DNA of 64,000 nt, taken from NCBI GenBank assembly GCA_963842505.1, contig CAWJGZ010000001.1:1922001-1986000 (forward strand), written 5' to 3'. Below the pieces are notes generated by a model. The model had not been told where the DNA came from. It saw only the letters and a program-made list of their open reading frames with translations, and searched no databases. Of the stretch, positions 7,043 to 16,194 are shown piece by piece; positions within the stretch are counted from its first letter, which is position 1; each line of letters begins with the position of its first letter. This DNA is from PALSA-129 sp963842505 (GTDB lineage Bacteria > Acidobacteriota > Terriglobia > Bryobacterales > Bryobacteraceae). The position numbers and the translations under genes are program-made.

Positions 7043-10000
7043 ATGAGAAGAGTACTCGCATTGTTGGCTCTGTCTGCGTGCATTGCTTTTGCACAGACGG
7101 CGATCACCACTGCGCAAATGGACGGGACTGTCACCGATCCGCAAGGCGCAGTAGTCGCGGGGGCGGAAGTGACCGTCGTCAGCAGCGATACAGGGGCCAG
7201 TTTCAAGGCTACGAGCAACGAGCACGGAGTATGGGCCGTGCCTGCTTTGTCCCAGGGAACGTACCGGGTGAGCGTTACGATGAAGGGCTTTCGTAACCTG
7301 ATCGTCGATCATGTGGTGATGGACTCCGGCATTCCCGTAACGGTGAATACCAAGCTGGAACTCGGGCAAATGACCGAGACGGTGGAGGTGTCCAGCACCC
7401 AGGAACTGGTGCAGGCCACTTCGGCCACCGTCAATAGCAGCCTGGAAAGACGTCAGATGACCGAGTTGCCCACCATCACGCGCAGCGGCATGGACATGCT
7501 GATGTCCCTGCCGGGAATTCAGACGGCCACATCCGACCGCTATTCCACCATCAACGGTCTGCCCAACGGTTCGCTCAGCGTGACGGTGGATGGGCTGAAC
7601 ACGCAAGACCAGTTGCTCAAGAGCAGCAACGGCTACTACACCTACATTCCGATTCAGATGGATTCGGTGGAGGAAGTGACTTTGAGCACCGCGGCCTTCG
7701 ATGCCAATTCGACTGGGGAAGGCGCCGCCCAAGTCAAGTTCGTCACCAAGGGCGGTACGAACCAGTTTCATGGCGGAGCGTTCTGGCAGAACCGCAACAC
7801 CGATCTAACCGCCAACTCATACTTCAACACGATCAACCACTTGTCCCGAAACATCATCAAACTCAACCAGTTTGGTTTCCACGTAGGCGGACCGATCTAT
7901 ATTCCGAAAGTCGTGGACCTGAAAAATAAGTTATTCTTCTTCACCAACATTGAATTCCGCCTGATGCCGCAATCAGCGCCGGAAAGCCGCACGGTGATTA
8001 CGCCGAGCGCGGCGGCTGGCACCTATGAATATGCGGATTCAACCGGCGCACTGCACACGGTCAATGTCCTCGCGCTGGCCAAGGCAGCCGGATTCAACAG
8101 CACTCCGGACCCCATCATTAGCAATACTTTCAGCCAGATCCTGGCGCTAACCGGAAACGGCGCGCTGAAGAACAATATCCCCAGCGGCGATTACAATGGC
8201 GACACTCTCAGCTATGCGGCGTCGGGCACCGACCGCAGGCATTTGTCCATGACCCGCGTGGACTACAACCTCAACAGCCGCAACCAGATTTCGCTGACCT
8301 ACAGTTACAATATGTATTACACCATCCCGGACGTGCTGAACGGCGTGGTGGACGTCTATCCGGGCACGGGCGACGTGCTCGGCACCAACGTCAACACCGG
8401 GCAGCACAGCAACCGGTTCATGGGCACGATCGCGCTCCGCTCCGCCATCACGAATCACCTCACCAACGATTTCCACGGCGGGCTCAACGGCGGAACCGTG
8501 GTGTTCTATGACGGAGCCCAATCCGGGGCGAATTACTCGGCGTGGAGGGGCTATATTCCTAACTTTGGGACAGATGGATTCGATAGCCTTTCCGGTGTGA
8601 CTACGGCAACCAGCCCGCAGCGGCGCAACTCGCCAATCAAGCAGTTCAGCGACACGGTTTCGTGGCTGAAAGGCTCGCACATGCTGAGCGTGGGCGGCGA
8701 CTTCTCACAGATCAATCTGTGGAACATTTCGATCGGCAGCGAAACCCTGCCTACCATTTACTTCGGCATCAACTCCGGCGACCCCGTGCACAACGGGTCG
8801 ACCGACGTGTTCACTTCGGCGAGCATGGCCGGGGCAACCCAAACGCAGATGGACAGCGCCGCGGGTCTCTATGCCGTCCTCACTGGCCGCGTGTATAGCA
8901 TCAGCCGGCAGGTGGTGGAGAGCGAGACCACGCATCAATACGCCTACAATACTCCGGCCACCGACCGCGACCAGCAGCGCCAGTTCGGGCTGTTCGTGCA
9001 AGACCAGTGGCGCGTTGCTCCCAATTTTACGGTGAATTTGGGAGTGCGCTACGAACAACAGATGCCGTTTGAAAACCTCAGCGGCATTTACACCGCGTCC
9101 ACCATCCAGGCCGCCTACGGTATTTCCGGCGTAGGCGACATGTTTAAGCCTGGCGTATACACCGGCGGAATGGCAACCGTCTCGGGAGGCGCGGCTTACG
9201 CTCCAGCCATTCCGGCCTTCGTGCCGCTATCGTCCGTGACGGCTTACGCCACGCCTAAGAGCTGGAATCCCAACGTAGGATTCGCCTGGCAGATTCCCCG
9301 CGTGAAGGGCCTGCTCGGCCAGCTTTTCGGCGATCACCAGGGGTCCTCGGTACTGCGCGCGGGCTTCTCTATTGCCACTGTCCGGGAAGGCACCGAGGTC
9401 TTCTCATCGATGTACGGCGCCAACCCCGGCGTCACGTACCCGGCGAGCGTCGACCCCGTCAACTACCCGCAGTACTTCGGCGCACCGGGAAGCGTGCTCT
9501 TTAGCCAGGCCACGCTGCCCATGTACCCTGTTCCCACGGCGCCCAACTATCCCATGAGCAGCACTCCGACGGCCTCCATCAACGCCTTCGACCCCAAACT
9601 GCATGTGGGGTACGTGGAGAGCTGGAACGTGGGCTTCCAGAGGGAATTCGCGCACACCAACGTGGTGGAAATCCGCTACGTCGGCAACCACGAAGTGCAT
9701 GGATGGCGCCAGGTGGACCTCAACGAAGTCAACCTCTTCGAGAGCGGGTTCCTGACCGACTTCTATAACGCTTACAACAACCTGCTGATTGCGCGCGGAG
9801 GCAACATCCTCAACACCAACAGCAACAACTTCAGCAACCAGGGCCTGCCCGGACAGGTGAATATCCCGATCCTGCAAAACGCCCTTGGCTCGCTCACCAA
9901 CAACTCCTCCTACGCCACCTACATCCGCCAGAACCGGGCGGGTTCGCTGGCGAATGTCATCTATTCCAACGCCACATACATGGGACGCCTGGTGTCGGCG

Positions 10001-10927
10001 GGATATCCGCCCAACCTGTTCATCGTCAATCCGTCGGTAGCCAGCGGCGGCTCCTACCTGGTCACCGATTGGGGCAAGTCCTTCTATGATTCCGGGGTGA
10101 TCGAGTACCGGCGCCGGATGGCTTCCGGATTGCAAATCCAGGCCAACTACGTTTTCTCGAAGAGCCTGGCGGATGGCGCCACGGCCAACGGCGTGGTTTA
10201 TAATACGCCCACTACCTTCCGGAACCTGGGACTGGACAAACTGACTCCGGGCTTCGATATCCGCAACGCCATCAAGGCCAACTTCATTTATGAGTTGCCG
10301 TTCGGGCCGGGCAAGCCGTTCCTCTCCGGCAACAATACGGCATTGAAGAAGATCGCGGGAGGGTGGCAAATTACCGGCATCGCCCGCAGCCAGTCGGGCG
10401 CGCCCGGCCAGGTTACCGCCAGCCGCACCGGTATGAACAACAACGATACCGGCGTGGTGCTGCAAAACATGACCACGGCCCAACTGCAAAGCGAGATGTC
10501 GGTTTACAAGACGACCGGCTCCAACGGTATCGGCCTGGTGGGGTTCCTGCCCCAATCCCTGATTACCAACTCTCAGGCGGCGTTCGAAGCGAGCGGATTG
10601 AGCTGGACGAACCTGAACGCAAGCTCGCCGTACGTGGGTCCGCAATTGGCCCCCAACAAGTTCGGGTACCGGATCTACCTCTATGGCCCATGGCAGAATC
10701 ACTTCGATGTCAGCCTGCGGAAACAGGTAACGTTCGCCCATGAGAAGGCCAACCTGTCGATTCAGGCCAACTGCCTGGATTGCCTGAACCTCACCAACTT
10801 CCAGTTCGGCACGCTCAGCCCGTCGAGCGGAACTTTCGGTCAGACCACCACCGCGTACAGCGATATTTCGAACTCCCAGGATCCCGGCAATCGGATGATC
10901 GAATTCGTGGTGCGCGTGAACTTCTAA
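7043..10927 (+). CDS. TonB-dependent receptor, carboxypeptidase-regulatory/Oar type
   Basis: This 1294-residue outer-membrane protein follows an AGGGGG ribosome site and starts with a signal peptide (MRRVLALLALSACIAFAQ). Residues ~20-105 form a carboxypeptidase-regulatory beta-sandwich (MDGTVTDPQGAVVAGAEVTV). A plug-like region follows (about 110-230, with VTKGGTNQFHGGAFWQNRNT), and the remainder is a long beta-barrel ending in FVVRVNF, with an aromatic C-terminal residue as expected for barrel insertion. Such proteins import or bind large substrates in Acidobacteria; the ligand is unknown. Its own promoter lies upstream and a strong terminator follows at 10946. Confidence 0.9.
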   Translation: MRRVLALLALSACIAFAQTAITTAQMDGTVTDPQGAVVAGAEVTVVSSDTGASFKATSNEHGVWAVPALSQGTYRVSVTMKGFRNLIVDHVVMDSGIPVTVNTKLELGQMTETVEVSSTQELVQATSATVNSSLERRQMTELPTITRSGMDMLMSLPGIQTATSDRYSTINGLPNGSLSVTVDGLNTQDQLLKSSNGYYTYIPIQMDSVEEVTLSTAAFDANSTGEGAAQVKFVTKGGTNQFHGGAFWQNRNTDLTANSYFNTINHLSRNIIKLNQFGFHVGGPIYIPKVVDLKNKLFFFTNIEFRLMPQSAPESRTVITPSAAAGTYEYADSTGALHTVNVLALAKAAGFNSTPDPIISNTFSQILALTGNGALKNNIPSGDYNGDTLSYAASGTDRRHLSMTRVDYNLNSRNQISLTYSYNMYYTIPDVLNGVVDVYPGTGDVLGTNVNTGQHSNRFMGTIALRSAITNHLTNDFHGGLNGGTVVFYDGAQSGANYSAWRGYIPNFGTDGFDSLSGVTTATSPQRRNSPIKQFSDTVSWLKGSHMLSVGGDFSQINLWNISIGSETLPTIYFGINSGDPVHNGSTDVFTSASMAGATQTQMDSAAGLYAVLTGRVYSISRQVVESETTHQYAYNTPATDRDQQRQFGLFVQDQWRVAPNFTVNLGVRYEQQMPFENLSGIYTASTIQAAYGISGVGDMFKPGVYTGGMATVSGGAAYAPAIPAFVPLSSVTAYATPKSWNPNVGFAWQIPRVKGLLGQLFGDHQGSSVLRAGFSIATVREGTEVFSSMYGANPGVTYPASVDPVNYPQYFGAPGSVLFSQATLPMYPVPTAPNYPMSSTPTASINAFDPKLHVGYVESWNVGFQREFAHTNVVEIRYVGNHEVHGWRQVDLNEVNLFESGFLTDFYNAYNNLLIARGGNILNTNSNNFSNQGLPGQVNIPILQNALGSLTNNSSYATYIRQNRAGSLANVIYSNATYMGRLVSAGYPPNLFIVNPSVASGGSYLVTDWGKSFYDSGVIEYRRRMASGLQIQANYVFSKSLADGATANGVVYNTPTTFRNLGLDKLTPGFDIRNAIKANFIYELPFGPGKPFLSGNNTALKKIAGGWQITGIARSQSGAPGQVTASRTGMNNNDTGVVLQNMTTAQLQSEMSVYKTTGSNGIGLVGFLPQSLITNSQAAFEASGLSWTNLNASSPYVGPQLAPNKFGYRIYLYGPWQNHFDVSLRKQVTFAHEKANLSIQANCLDCLNLTNFQFGTLSPSSGTFGQTTTAYSDISNSQDPGNRMIEFVVRVNF

Positions 10928-10945
10928 CGACCCTGTATTTTCAGG

Positions 10946-10981
10946 CGGGCCCGGCGGCGACCATGCCTCCGGGCCCGTTTT
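10946..10981 (+). terminator. Intrinsic terminator after receptor gene
   Basis: A GC-rich stem CGGGCCCGG (10946-10954) / CCGGGCCCG (10969-10977) is followed at once by TTTT (10978-10981), 19 bases after the stop codon of the receptor gene. Confidence 0.8.
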
Positions 10982-11077
10982 GCGTTTACGGAGGCTTGCA
11001 TTGCGAAACAAGAACGCGCAAAATTGAGATGTACGATTCATAAGTCCTAATACCTTAAATAGGCAGGAGAATCAGGT

Positions 11078-11989
11078 ATGAAACTCTCTGTTCTGACTGT
11101 AGCGATGGTTATGGTTGGCGTACCTCTGTTGGTGGCCGCCGCCGATCTGGATAGTACTTTCCAAGCCTTGAAGGATGCAGAAGCCAAAGGTGACGCCGAA
11201 CTGGTGAAAAAACTGGCGGTGGAAGCCGGCGGGTTGGCGAAGGAAGCTGCCGCCGAGCCTGCTCCGGCTAGCGCCGACGAGAAGGCAGGCTGGACCGACC
11301 GGGTGAAGTACGCGAAGGACGTCGAATCCTACGCCGAGTATGCGCTGTACGTAACGGCCATTAAGGGACCGGCGGCCACGACGGTGGATCTGATGTCGAC
11401 GCTCGAAGTGCAGAACCCCAAGAGCAAATATCTGGACCAGGGATATGGCGCTTACCTGGTGGCGTTGACCGAGTCTGGCGCTGCGGCGAAGATTCCGGCA
11501 ATCGTCGATAAGGGCCTGCAGAATCTGCCGGAGAACGAGGATTTGCTGCTGGTGGCGGCCCGAAATGCGCAGGCGAAGTCGCCCGACAAGGCGTTGGCTT
11601 ACGCCAACCGCCTGGTGGCGGCGGCCGGCAAGCACACCAGGCCGGAGAACATCCCGGAGGCCGATTGGCAGCGGCAACACGATATATCCCTGGAGTATGG
11701 TCACTGGATCGCCGGCGTGATTCACGGCGAAAGGCAACAATACATGGCCGCCGACAAGGATTTGCGGGCCGCTCTGCCGCTGATCAAGGGCAACGACGCC
11801 ATGTTGGGACCGGCATTGTTCCATCTGGGCGTGGCCAACTACAATCTGGGCAAGATGACCAACAGCAAGGCCAAAGTGCTGGAAGGCGCCAAGTTCAGTG
11901 AAGATTGCGCGAAGATCACCGGACCATACACCCAGCAGGCGTGGCACAACGCCCAAATCATGAAGACCGAAGCCGGCCAGATGCGGTAG
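11078..11989 (+). CDS. Secreted TPR-like hypothetical protein
   Basis: The product has 303 residues; GGCAGGAGAATCAGGT precedes the ATG. The signal peptide is MKLSVLTVAMVMVGVPLLVAAA. The mature part is helical: an N-terminal LDSTFQALKDAEAKGDAEL segment, an alanine/proline-rich spacer (about 55-70), and TPR-like pairs (KSPDKALAYANRLVAAAGK; LFHLGVANYNLGKMTNSKAK). There are no catalytic residues. It lies between a terminator and a convergent gene, so it is probably monocistronic. I recognise the architecture, not a named family. Confidence 0.78.
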   Translation: MKLSVLTVAMVMVGVPLLVAAADLDSTFQALKDAEAKGDAELVKKLAVEAGGLAKEAAAEPAPASADEKAGWTDRVKYAKDVESYAEYALYVTAIKGPAATTVDLMSTLEVQNPKSKYLDQGYGAYLVALTESGAAAKIPAIVDKGLQNLPENEDLLLVAARNAQAKSPDKALAYANRLVAAAGKHTRPENIPEADWQRQHDISLEYGHWIAGVIHGERQQYMAADKDLRAALPLIKGNDAMLGPALFHLGVANYNLGKMTNSKAKVLEGAKFSEDCAKITGPYTQQAWHNAQIMKTEAGQMR

Positions 11990-12025
11990 GCCTCCGACTT
12001 CAAGATTTGCTGCTACCGGGGCGCC

Positions 12026-12176
12026 GCTAGCCCCAATACTGTTCAGTTAAGTGGGACGGGCCATCGCCTTTCGTGGCCTGTCATGCTTAGCTGAAGAGGG
12101 CGCCTGACAGACGACTAAAACCGATCGTCTGTCCCACCCCCGACGCCAGGCTTTAGTGAACAGCATTGGCGCTAGC
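12026..12176. repeat. Possible MITE-like element with terminal inverted repeats
   Basis: The ends are 20-nt imperfect inverted repeats: GCTAGCCCCAATACTGTTCA (12026-12045) against TGAACAGCATTGGCGCTAGC (12157-12176), 18 of 20 pairing. An inner pair GTGGGAC (about 12051) / GTCCCAC (about 12131) extends the symmetry. The 150-bp span encodes nothing. The structure suggests a miniature transposable element or a large hairpin between two convergent genes. Confidence 0.45.
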
Positions 12177-12205
12177 CCGCCCCTGTAGTATTCCGGCATC
12201 GGGCG

Positions 12206-13339
12206 TTAGAGCACCGTCGGCGCTTCGCCCAAATGCACTTTCACCGTTTCGTTCCTGCCGTTGCGATACACCGTCAGTTCCAGCATGTCTCCGCCGCGCT
12301 TGCGGTTCATCACTCGCTGCAGGGTTTCATTGCCTTCCACTTTCTGGCCTTCCACCGCCGTGATGAAATCGCCGCCCACGCCCAGCCGGTAATTCCCGGC
12401 GATCACCGCACTCTGCGGCCCGCGCAAGCCCGCTTCGCGCGCCGGCGATCCGTCTTCCACACTTTGAATCAATAGCCCGCCCGACGCGGGCAAGTGCAAC
12501 TCCTCCGCCAGATCTCCCGCGATATAGACGGTCCGGATGCCCAGCGTCGGACGCGAAATGCGCCCGTTCTTCTGGAATTCGTCCAGCATTGCCTTCGCCC
12601 GGCTGATCGGCATCGCGAACCCGATCCCTACGTTCCCCTGCCCCACGATGGCCGTGTTGATCCCGATCACGCTGCCGTGCGAATCCAGCAGCGGCCCGCC
12701 GCTGTTGCCCGGATTGATGGCCGCATCCGTTTGGATCATCCCTTCGAGCGGCACTCGGCTGTCTTCGGTCCGGATGCTCCGGCCGAGCGAGCTCACAACA
12801 CCGGTCGTCAGTGTTCCTTCATACCCGAACGGATTCCCGATGGCCAGCACTTTCTGCCCAACCACGACGTTGTCCGAATCTCCCAGCCGCAGCGCCGGCA
12901 GCTTTTTCCCCGCGTCGATCTTGATCAGCGCCAGGTCGCTCCGCGGATCCCGCCCCAGCACTTTGGCCTTGTATTCCTTGTGGTCCGCGAGTTTCACGGT
13001 CAGTTGCGAAGCCCCTTGCACCACGTGGTTGTTCGTCAGGATCTCCCCTTCCGGGTTGATGATGAAGCCCGATCCCGTGCCGTCCTGCGGGTAAATCTGG
13101 AGGAATATGTCTTCCATGTACACGCGCGAGGTGATGTTTACCGTGGCGTCCCGGCAATTCTTGTAGATGTCGATATTGTTCTGCTCATCCGGCGCATACC
13201 CCGTGGCCGCCGACGCCGGCTCGCTCCACAAACGCCCCGCCGAACGCACCCGGGCAAAGTCCCAATGCGTCACCGAAGTGATGTACACGAATGCCGCCAC
13301 CATCACGGTGGCCCAGACCAAAGGTCGCAGAATCTTCAT
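12206..13339 (-). CDS. HtrA/DegP-like trypsin-like serine protease with one PDZ domain
   Basis: The product has 377 residues. An N-terminal membrane anchor (residues about 7-23) is followed by an S1C protease domain with the triad H105 (LTNNHVV), D135 (RDPRSDLALI) and S213 (NPGNSGGPL). One PDZ domain spans about 270-370, ending in VKVHLGEAPTVL. It should degrade or hold misfolded envelope proteins on the periplasmic side of the inner membrane. The gene overlaps coaE by ATGA (13336-13339), so it is the last gene of folD-coaE-htrA on the minus strand; the grouping with cofactor genes is not functionally obvious. Confidence 0.92.
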   Translation of the reverse strand: MKILRPLVWATVMVAAFVYITSVTHWDFARVRSAGRLWSEPASAATGYAPDEQNNIDIYKNCRDATVNITSRVYMEDIFLQIYPQDGTGSGFIINPEGEILTNNHVVQGASQLTVKLADHKEYKAKVLGRDPRSDLALIKIDAGKKLPALRLGDSDNVVVGQKVLAIGNPFGYEGTLTTGVVSSLGRSIRTEDSRVPLEGMIQTDAAINPGNSGGPLLDSHGSVIGINTAIVGQGNVGIGFAMPISRAKAMLDEFQKNGRISRPTLGIRTVYIAGDLAEELHLPASGGLLIQSVEDGSPAREAGLRGPQSAVIAGNYRLGVGGDFITAVEGQKVEGNETLQRVMNRKRGGDMLELTVYRNGRNETVKVHLGEAPTVL

Positions 13340-13941
13340 AATTCCATTCTCCGTAAGGCTTCATAGGCAGCCCGGGTTTGCCGCACGGTATCCTCTTTTT
13401 CCCCCGACGTATCTATGACGAAATCGGCATACTTTCGTTTCTCTTCCAGCGGCATCTGCTGGCTCAACCGCGCCCTCACATCGGCTTCCCGGGCGCCTTC
13501 CCGCCGCATCGCGCGCTCCACCTGCTGATCTTCCCGGCAAGCCACCAGTATGATTCGATCATAACGCTTGTAGCTTCCCGTCTCGATCATGATGGCCGCT
13601 TCCACCACCGCGATTCCCCGCGGCTCGCGCGCCCGGAAATCCGCCAACAACCGGTCTTCCCGGCGCAATACCGCCGGATGCACCAGGCCGTTCAGCCGCT
13701 CCAGCCGCTCCGGCGCTCCGAACACCCGCGCCGCCAGCGCAGCGCGATCGATTCTCCCGTCTCCGTCCAGAATCTCGCGCCCAAATTCCCGCACTGCCTC
13801 CGCGTATGCCTCTCCACCCGGCTCCAGCGCCGCGTGTCCCAGCTCATCCGCCTGGATCAGCAGGCAGCCGCATTCCGCCAGCGTTTCGCCCACGAAGGAT
13901 TTGCCGGACGCCAGCCCCCCCGTCAGGCCCACTTTCAACAT
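13336..13941 (-). CDS. coaE: Dephospho-CoA kinase
   Basis: This enzyme catalyses the last step of coenzyme A synthesis, ATP-dependent phosphorylation of dephospho-CoA at the ribose 3'-OH. The 201 residues match the family length. The P-loop is GLTGGLASGKS at 5-15. ADELGH supplies the acidic motif, and the lid/base-binding part contains RMMRREG-like RAMRREGAREADVRARLSQQ and FVIDTSG. It overlaps folD upstream (7 bases) and the protease gene downstream (4 bases), which implies translational coupling. Confidence 0.93.
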   Translation of the reverse strand: MLKVGLTGGLASGKSFVGETLAECGCLLIQADELGHAALEPGGEAYAEAVREFGREILDGDGRIDRAALAARVFGAPERLERLNGLVHPAVLRREDRLLADFRAREPRGIAVVEAAIMIETGSYKRYDRIILVACREDQQVERAMRREGAREADVRARLSQQMPLEEKRKYADFVIDTSGEKEDTVRQTRAAYEALRRMEL

Positions 13942-14855
13942 ATCCCCGGCCGCCGCTCCGCCGCGGCCACGGTGTTCGCCATCAGCATGGCAATGGTCAG
14001 CGGTCCCACTCCGCCCGGAACCGGCGTGTACGCTCCCGCTATTCCGGCCACATCCAGCGGATGAACGTCGCCCACCAGCACACTGCCGCGTTTGTCGAAC
14101 ACGTCCATTCTATCGGCGGAATTTCGGAAAATCCGTGCCGCTTCGTCGCGGTTGCCGATGCGGTTAGTCCCGACATCGATCACGGTCGCTCCGGGCTTGA
14201 TATATTCCCCCGTAATCCACGCCGCCCGCCCCATCGCCGCCACCAGAATATCGCCTTCCCGGCACACCGCCGCCAGGTCCGCCGTCTTCGAATGGCAGAT
14301 CGTCACCGTGGCGTGCTCGTGCAACAGCAGAAACGCCACCGGCTTGCCCACGATGTCGCTGCGCCCCACCACCACGGCCCGCTTTCCCGCAATTTCGATC
14401 CCGTACCGTTTGAGCAACTCGAGAATCCCCGCCGGCGTGCAGGCCCGCGGTCCCGGCAATCCCGCCACCAGCCTGCCCACATTGCACGGATGAAACCCAT
14501 CCACATCTTTGGCCGGTTCCACCGCCAGCAGAATTCGCTTGGTATCCACTTGCCGCGGCAACGGGAGCTGCACCAGAATGCCATCGATATCGGCGCGCTG
14601 GTTCAGTCCGCCCACTACCCGCAGCATTTCCTCCGTCGACACCGTATCGGCCGGCGTGATGCTTTCCGAATAAATTCCCAGGTCATGGCAGGCTTTAATC
14701 TTATTGCGGACGTAAATTTCCGATGCGGGATTATTTCCCACCAGCACTACCGCCAGGCCCGGCGGACGGACGGCCGCGGCCAGCGCCTCCACCCGGGGCT
14801 TCAACTTGCTCATGATCTCATCGCGAACGCGATACCCATCCAGGATTTGCGCCAT
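13935..14855 (-). CDS. folD: Bifunctional methylenetetrahydrofolate dehydrogenase/cyclohydrolase
   Basis: This interconverts 5,10-methylene- and 10-formyl-tetrahydrofolate with NADP+ in one-carbon metabolism. It has 306 residues. The family marks are YVRNKIKACHDLGI, with the catalytic lysine in the YxxxK motif, then ILVQLPLPRQV, PAKDVDGFHP and the Rossmann segment VVVGRSDIVGKPVAFLLL. The C-terminal PVPGGVGPLTIAMLMANT is the FolD signature. It is the first gene of the minus-strand folD-coaE-htrA set. The 94-bp gap to the divergent gene at 14950 should contain the promoter. Confidence 0.95.
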   Translation of the reverse strand: MAQILDGYRVRDEIMSKLKPRVEALAAAVRPPGLAVVLVGNNPASEIYVRNKIKACHDLGIYSESITPADTVSTEEMLRVVGGLNQRADIDGILVQLPLPRQVDTKRILLAVEPAKDVDGFHPCNVGRLVAGLPGPRACTPAGILELLKRYGIEIAGKRAVVVGRSDIVGKPVAFLLLHEHATVTICHSKTADLAAVCREGDILVAAMGRAAWITGEYIKPGATVIDVGTNRIGNRDEAARIFRNSADRMDVFDKRGSVLVGDVHPLDVAGIAGAYTPVPGGVGPLTIAMLMANTVAAAERRPGIC

Positions 14856-14949
14856 TCCCTTTAATCATAGCTGTGCCGCCGGTTCGCCCGCCCGTGACCC
14901 CTTTGCTTCGCGCCGTGAAATCGTCTATACCGGACACACGGAGGCAATT

Positions 14950-15339
14950 ATGACGCAATTCTCCCGGCGGGCGTTGTTTTGGACGCCGCGCGCGCTGTCC
15001 ATCGCGTTCATCGCTTTTCTGAGCCTCTTCGCCCTGGACGTTTTCGAGGAACATGTCGGGTTCTGGCCGACCGCGCTGGCCTTGCTCATGCACCTGATAC
15101 CGGTGTTCGTGCTGATCGCGGCGCTGGTTCTGGCTTGGCGGTGGGAGTGGATCGGCGCGGCGCTGTATGCGGCGGCCGGTTTGCTGTATATCGCGTGGGT
15201 AGTGTCCATGTCGCGCCCCGTGCCCGTGAGATTCAGACTGATCTGGATTCTGATGATCGCTGTTCCAGCCTTTGTCATCGCCGCGTTGTTTCTGGCCAAC
15301 TGGTTGAAACGGAGCGAACTGCACGCCGGCAGAGTTTAG
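14950..15339 (+). CDS. Small four-helix membrane protein (DUF7670-like)
   Basis: The product has 129 residues; the ATG at 14950 is preceded by GGAGGCAATT, while a longer frame from 14806 overlaps folD and is rejected. After a basic N-terminus (TQFSRRALFWTPR) come four hydrophobic segments at about 14-32, 42-62, 68-85 and 95-115, ending in a basic tail (NWLKRSELHAGRV). It resembles a family of small uncharacterised integral membrane proteins with an FLSLFALDVFEE motif. Function is unknown; it stands alone between folD and a convergent VOC gene. Confidence 0.78.
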   Translation: MTQFSRRALFWTPRALSIAFIAFLSLFALDVFEEHVGFWPTALALLMHLIPVFVLIAALVLAWRWEWIGAALYAAAGLLYIAWVVSMSRPVPVRFRLIWILMIAVPAFVIAALFLANWLKRSELHAGRV

Positions 15340-15372
15340 GCTGCGCGGCGCGGGCGCCAGGGCCGCTACTGC

Positions 15373-16158
15373 TTAGTGCGGCGCAGGCGTGAAAAGCGCG
15401 AAACCGGCGCCCTGCGGATCGGCCACCAGCGACATGCGGCCCACCTTCTCCATGGTCATGGGTCCCATGTACACCTGGCCGCCCAGTTCCTGCAATTTCC
15501 TGGTGGATGCGTCCGCGTCGCTAACGTAGAAGTACAGCAGCCAGTGCGGCGGCACATTGGGGGGCAAAAACTGCGCCGGAGGGATGCCGCCGATGAATGT
15601 CTCGCCGTTCTTGATGTGCAGGTATCCGGAATTGTCGTTCTCGCCCTTGGTAATCTGCCAGCCAAATACTGCGCTATAGAACCGGGCGGCCGCGTCCACG
15701 CCGCGGGTGCACAAATCGGCCCAGCAGAACGTCCCCGGCACTCCCGAAATTCCGTTGCTGTGAGGCCGTTTCTCCTGCCATGCCTGAAAAACCGCTCCGG
15801 TTGGGTCCTTGATCACCGCCATCCGCCCCACGTCAAACACGTCGAAGGGTTCTTTGATTAGCGTGCCGCCGGCCTTCACAGCCTTGGCGGCTGCCTGGTC
15901 GGCGCTTTCCACCGCGATATAGATGGCCCAGTGCGGTGGAACTCCCTGCGCCCGCATTTCCGGCCTCAGTGTATATGCGGCGCCCGGATTCCGCCCTTCC
16001 AGCACAAACATGCTGTAAAAGTCTCCCGGCCCCATTGGCATGTCATTGGCGTCCCAACCGAACAGGGATTTATAGAAACTCTTGGCCGCGTTCTGGTCCG
16101 TGGTGCCCAATTCGAACCAGCAAAAAGATCCCAGCGCGAATCGATCGATATTTGCCAT
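15373..16158 (-). CDS. VOC-family protein with two glyoxalase-like domains
   Basis: The product has 261 residues. Two tandem VOC modules are visible: residues about 9-125 (GSFCWFELGTTDQNAAKSFY ... MAVIKDPTGAVFQAWQ) and about 135-258 (GTFCWADLCTRGVDAAARFY ... MSLVADPQGAGFALFTP). The pair forms one metal-dependent active site in related enzymes such as hydroxylases, lyases and fosfomycin-type transferases. Substrate cannot be told from sequence. It has no obvious operon partner; the downstream end is convergent with the membrane protein at 14950. Confidence 0.88.
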   Translation of the reverse strand: MANIDRFALGSFCWFELGTTDQNAAKSFYKSLFGWDANDMPMGPGDFYSMFVLEGRNPGAAYTLRPEMRAQGVPPHWAIYIAVESADQAAAKAVKAGGTLIKEPFDVFDVGRMAVIKDPTGAVFQAWQEKRPHSNGISGVPGTFCWADLCTRGVDAAARFYSAVFGWQITKGENDNSGYLHIKNGETFIGGIPPAQFLPPNVPPHWLLYFYVSDADASTRKLQELGGQVYMGPMTMEKVGRMSLVADPQGAGFALFTPAPH

Positions 16159-16194
16159 TGCGGCAGTATACCAAAGGACTGCCCGGAGTGCCGC

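Noticed and set aside
9404..11041. 545-codon minus-strand open frame
   Set aside because: Antisense to the receptor barrel and crossing its terminator; no domain.
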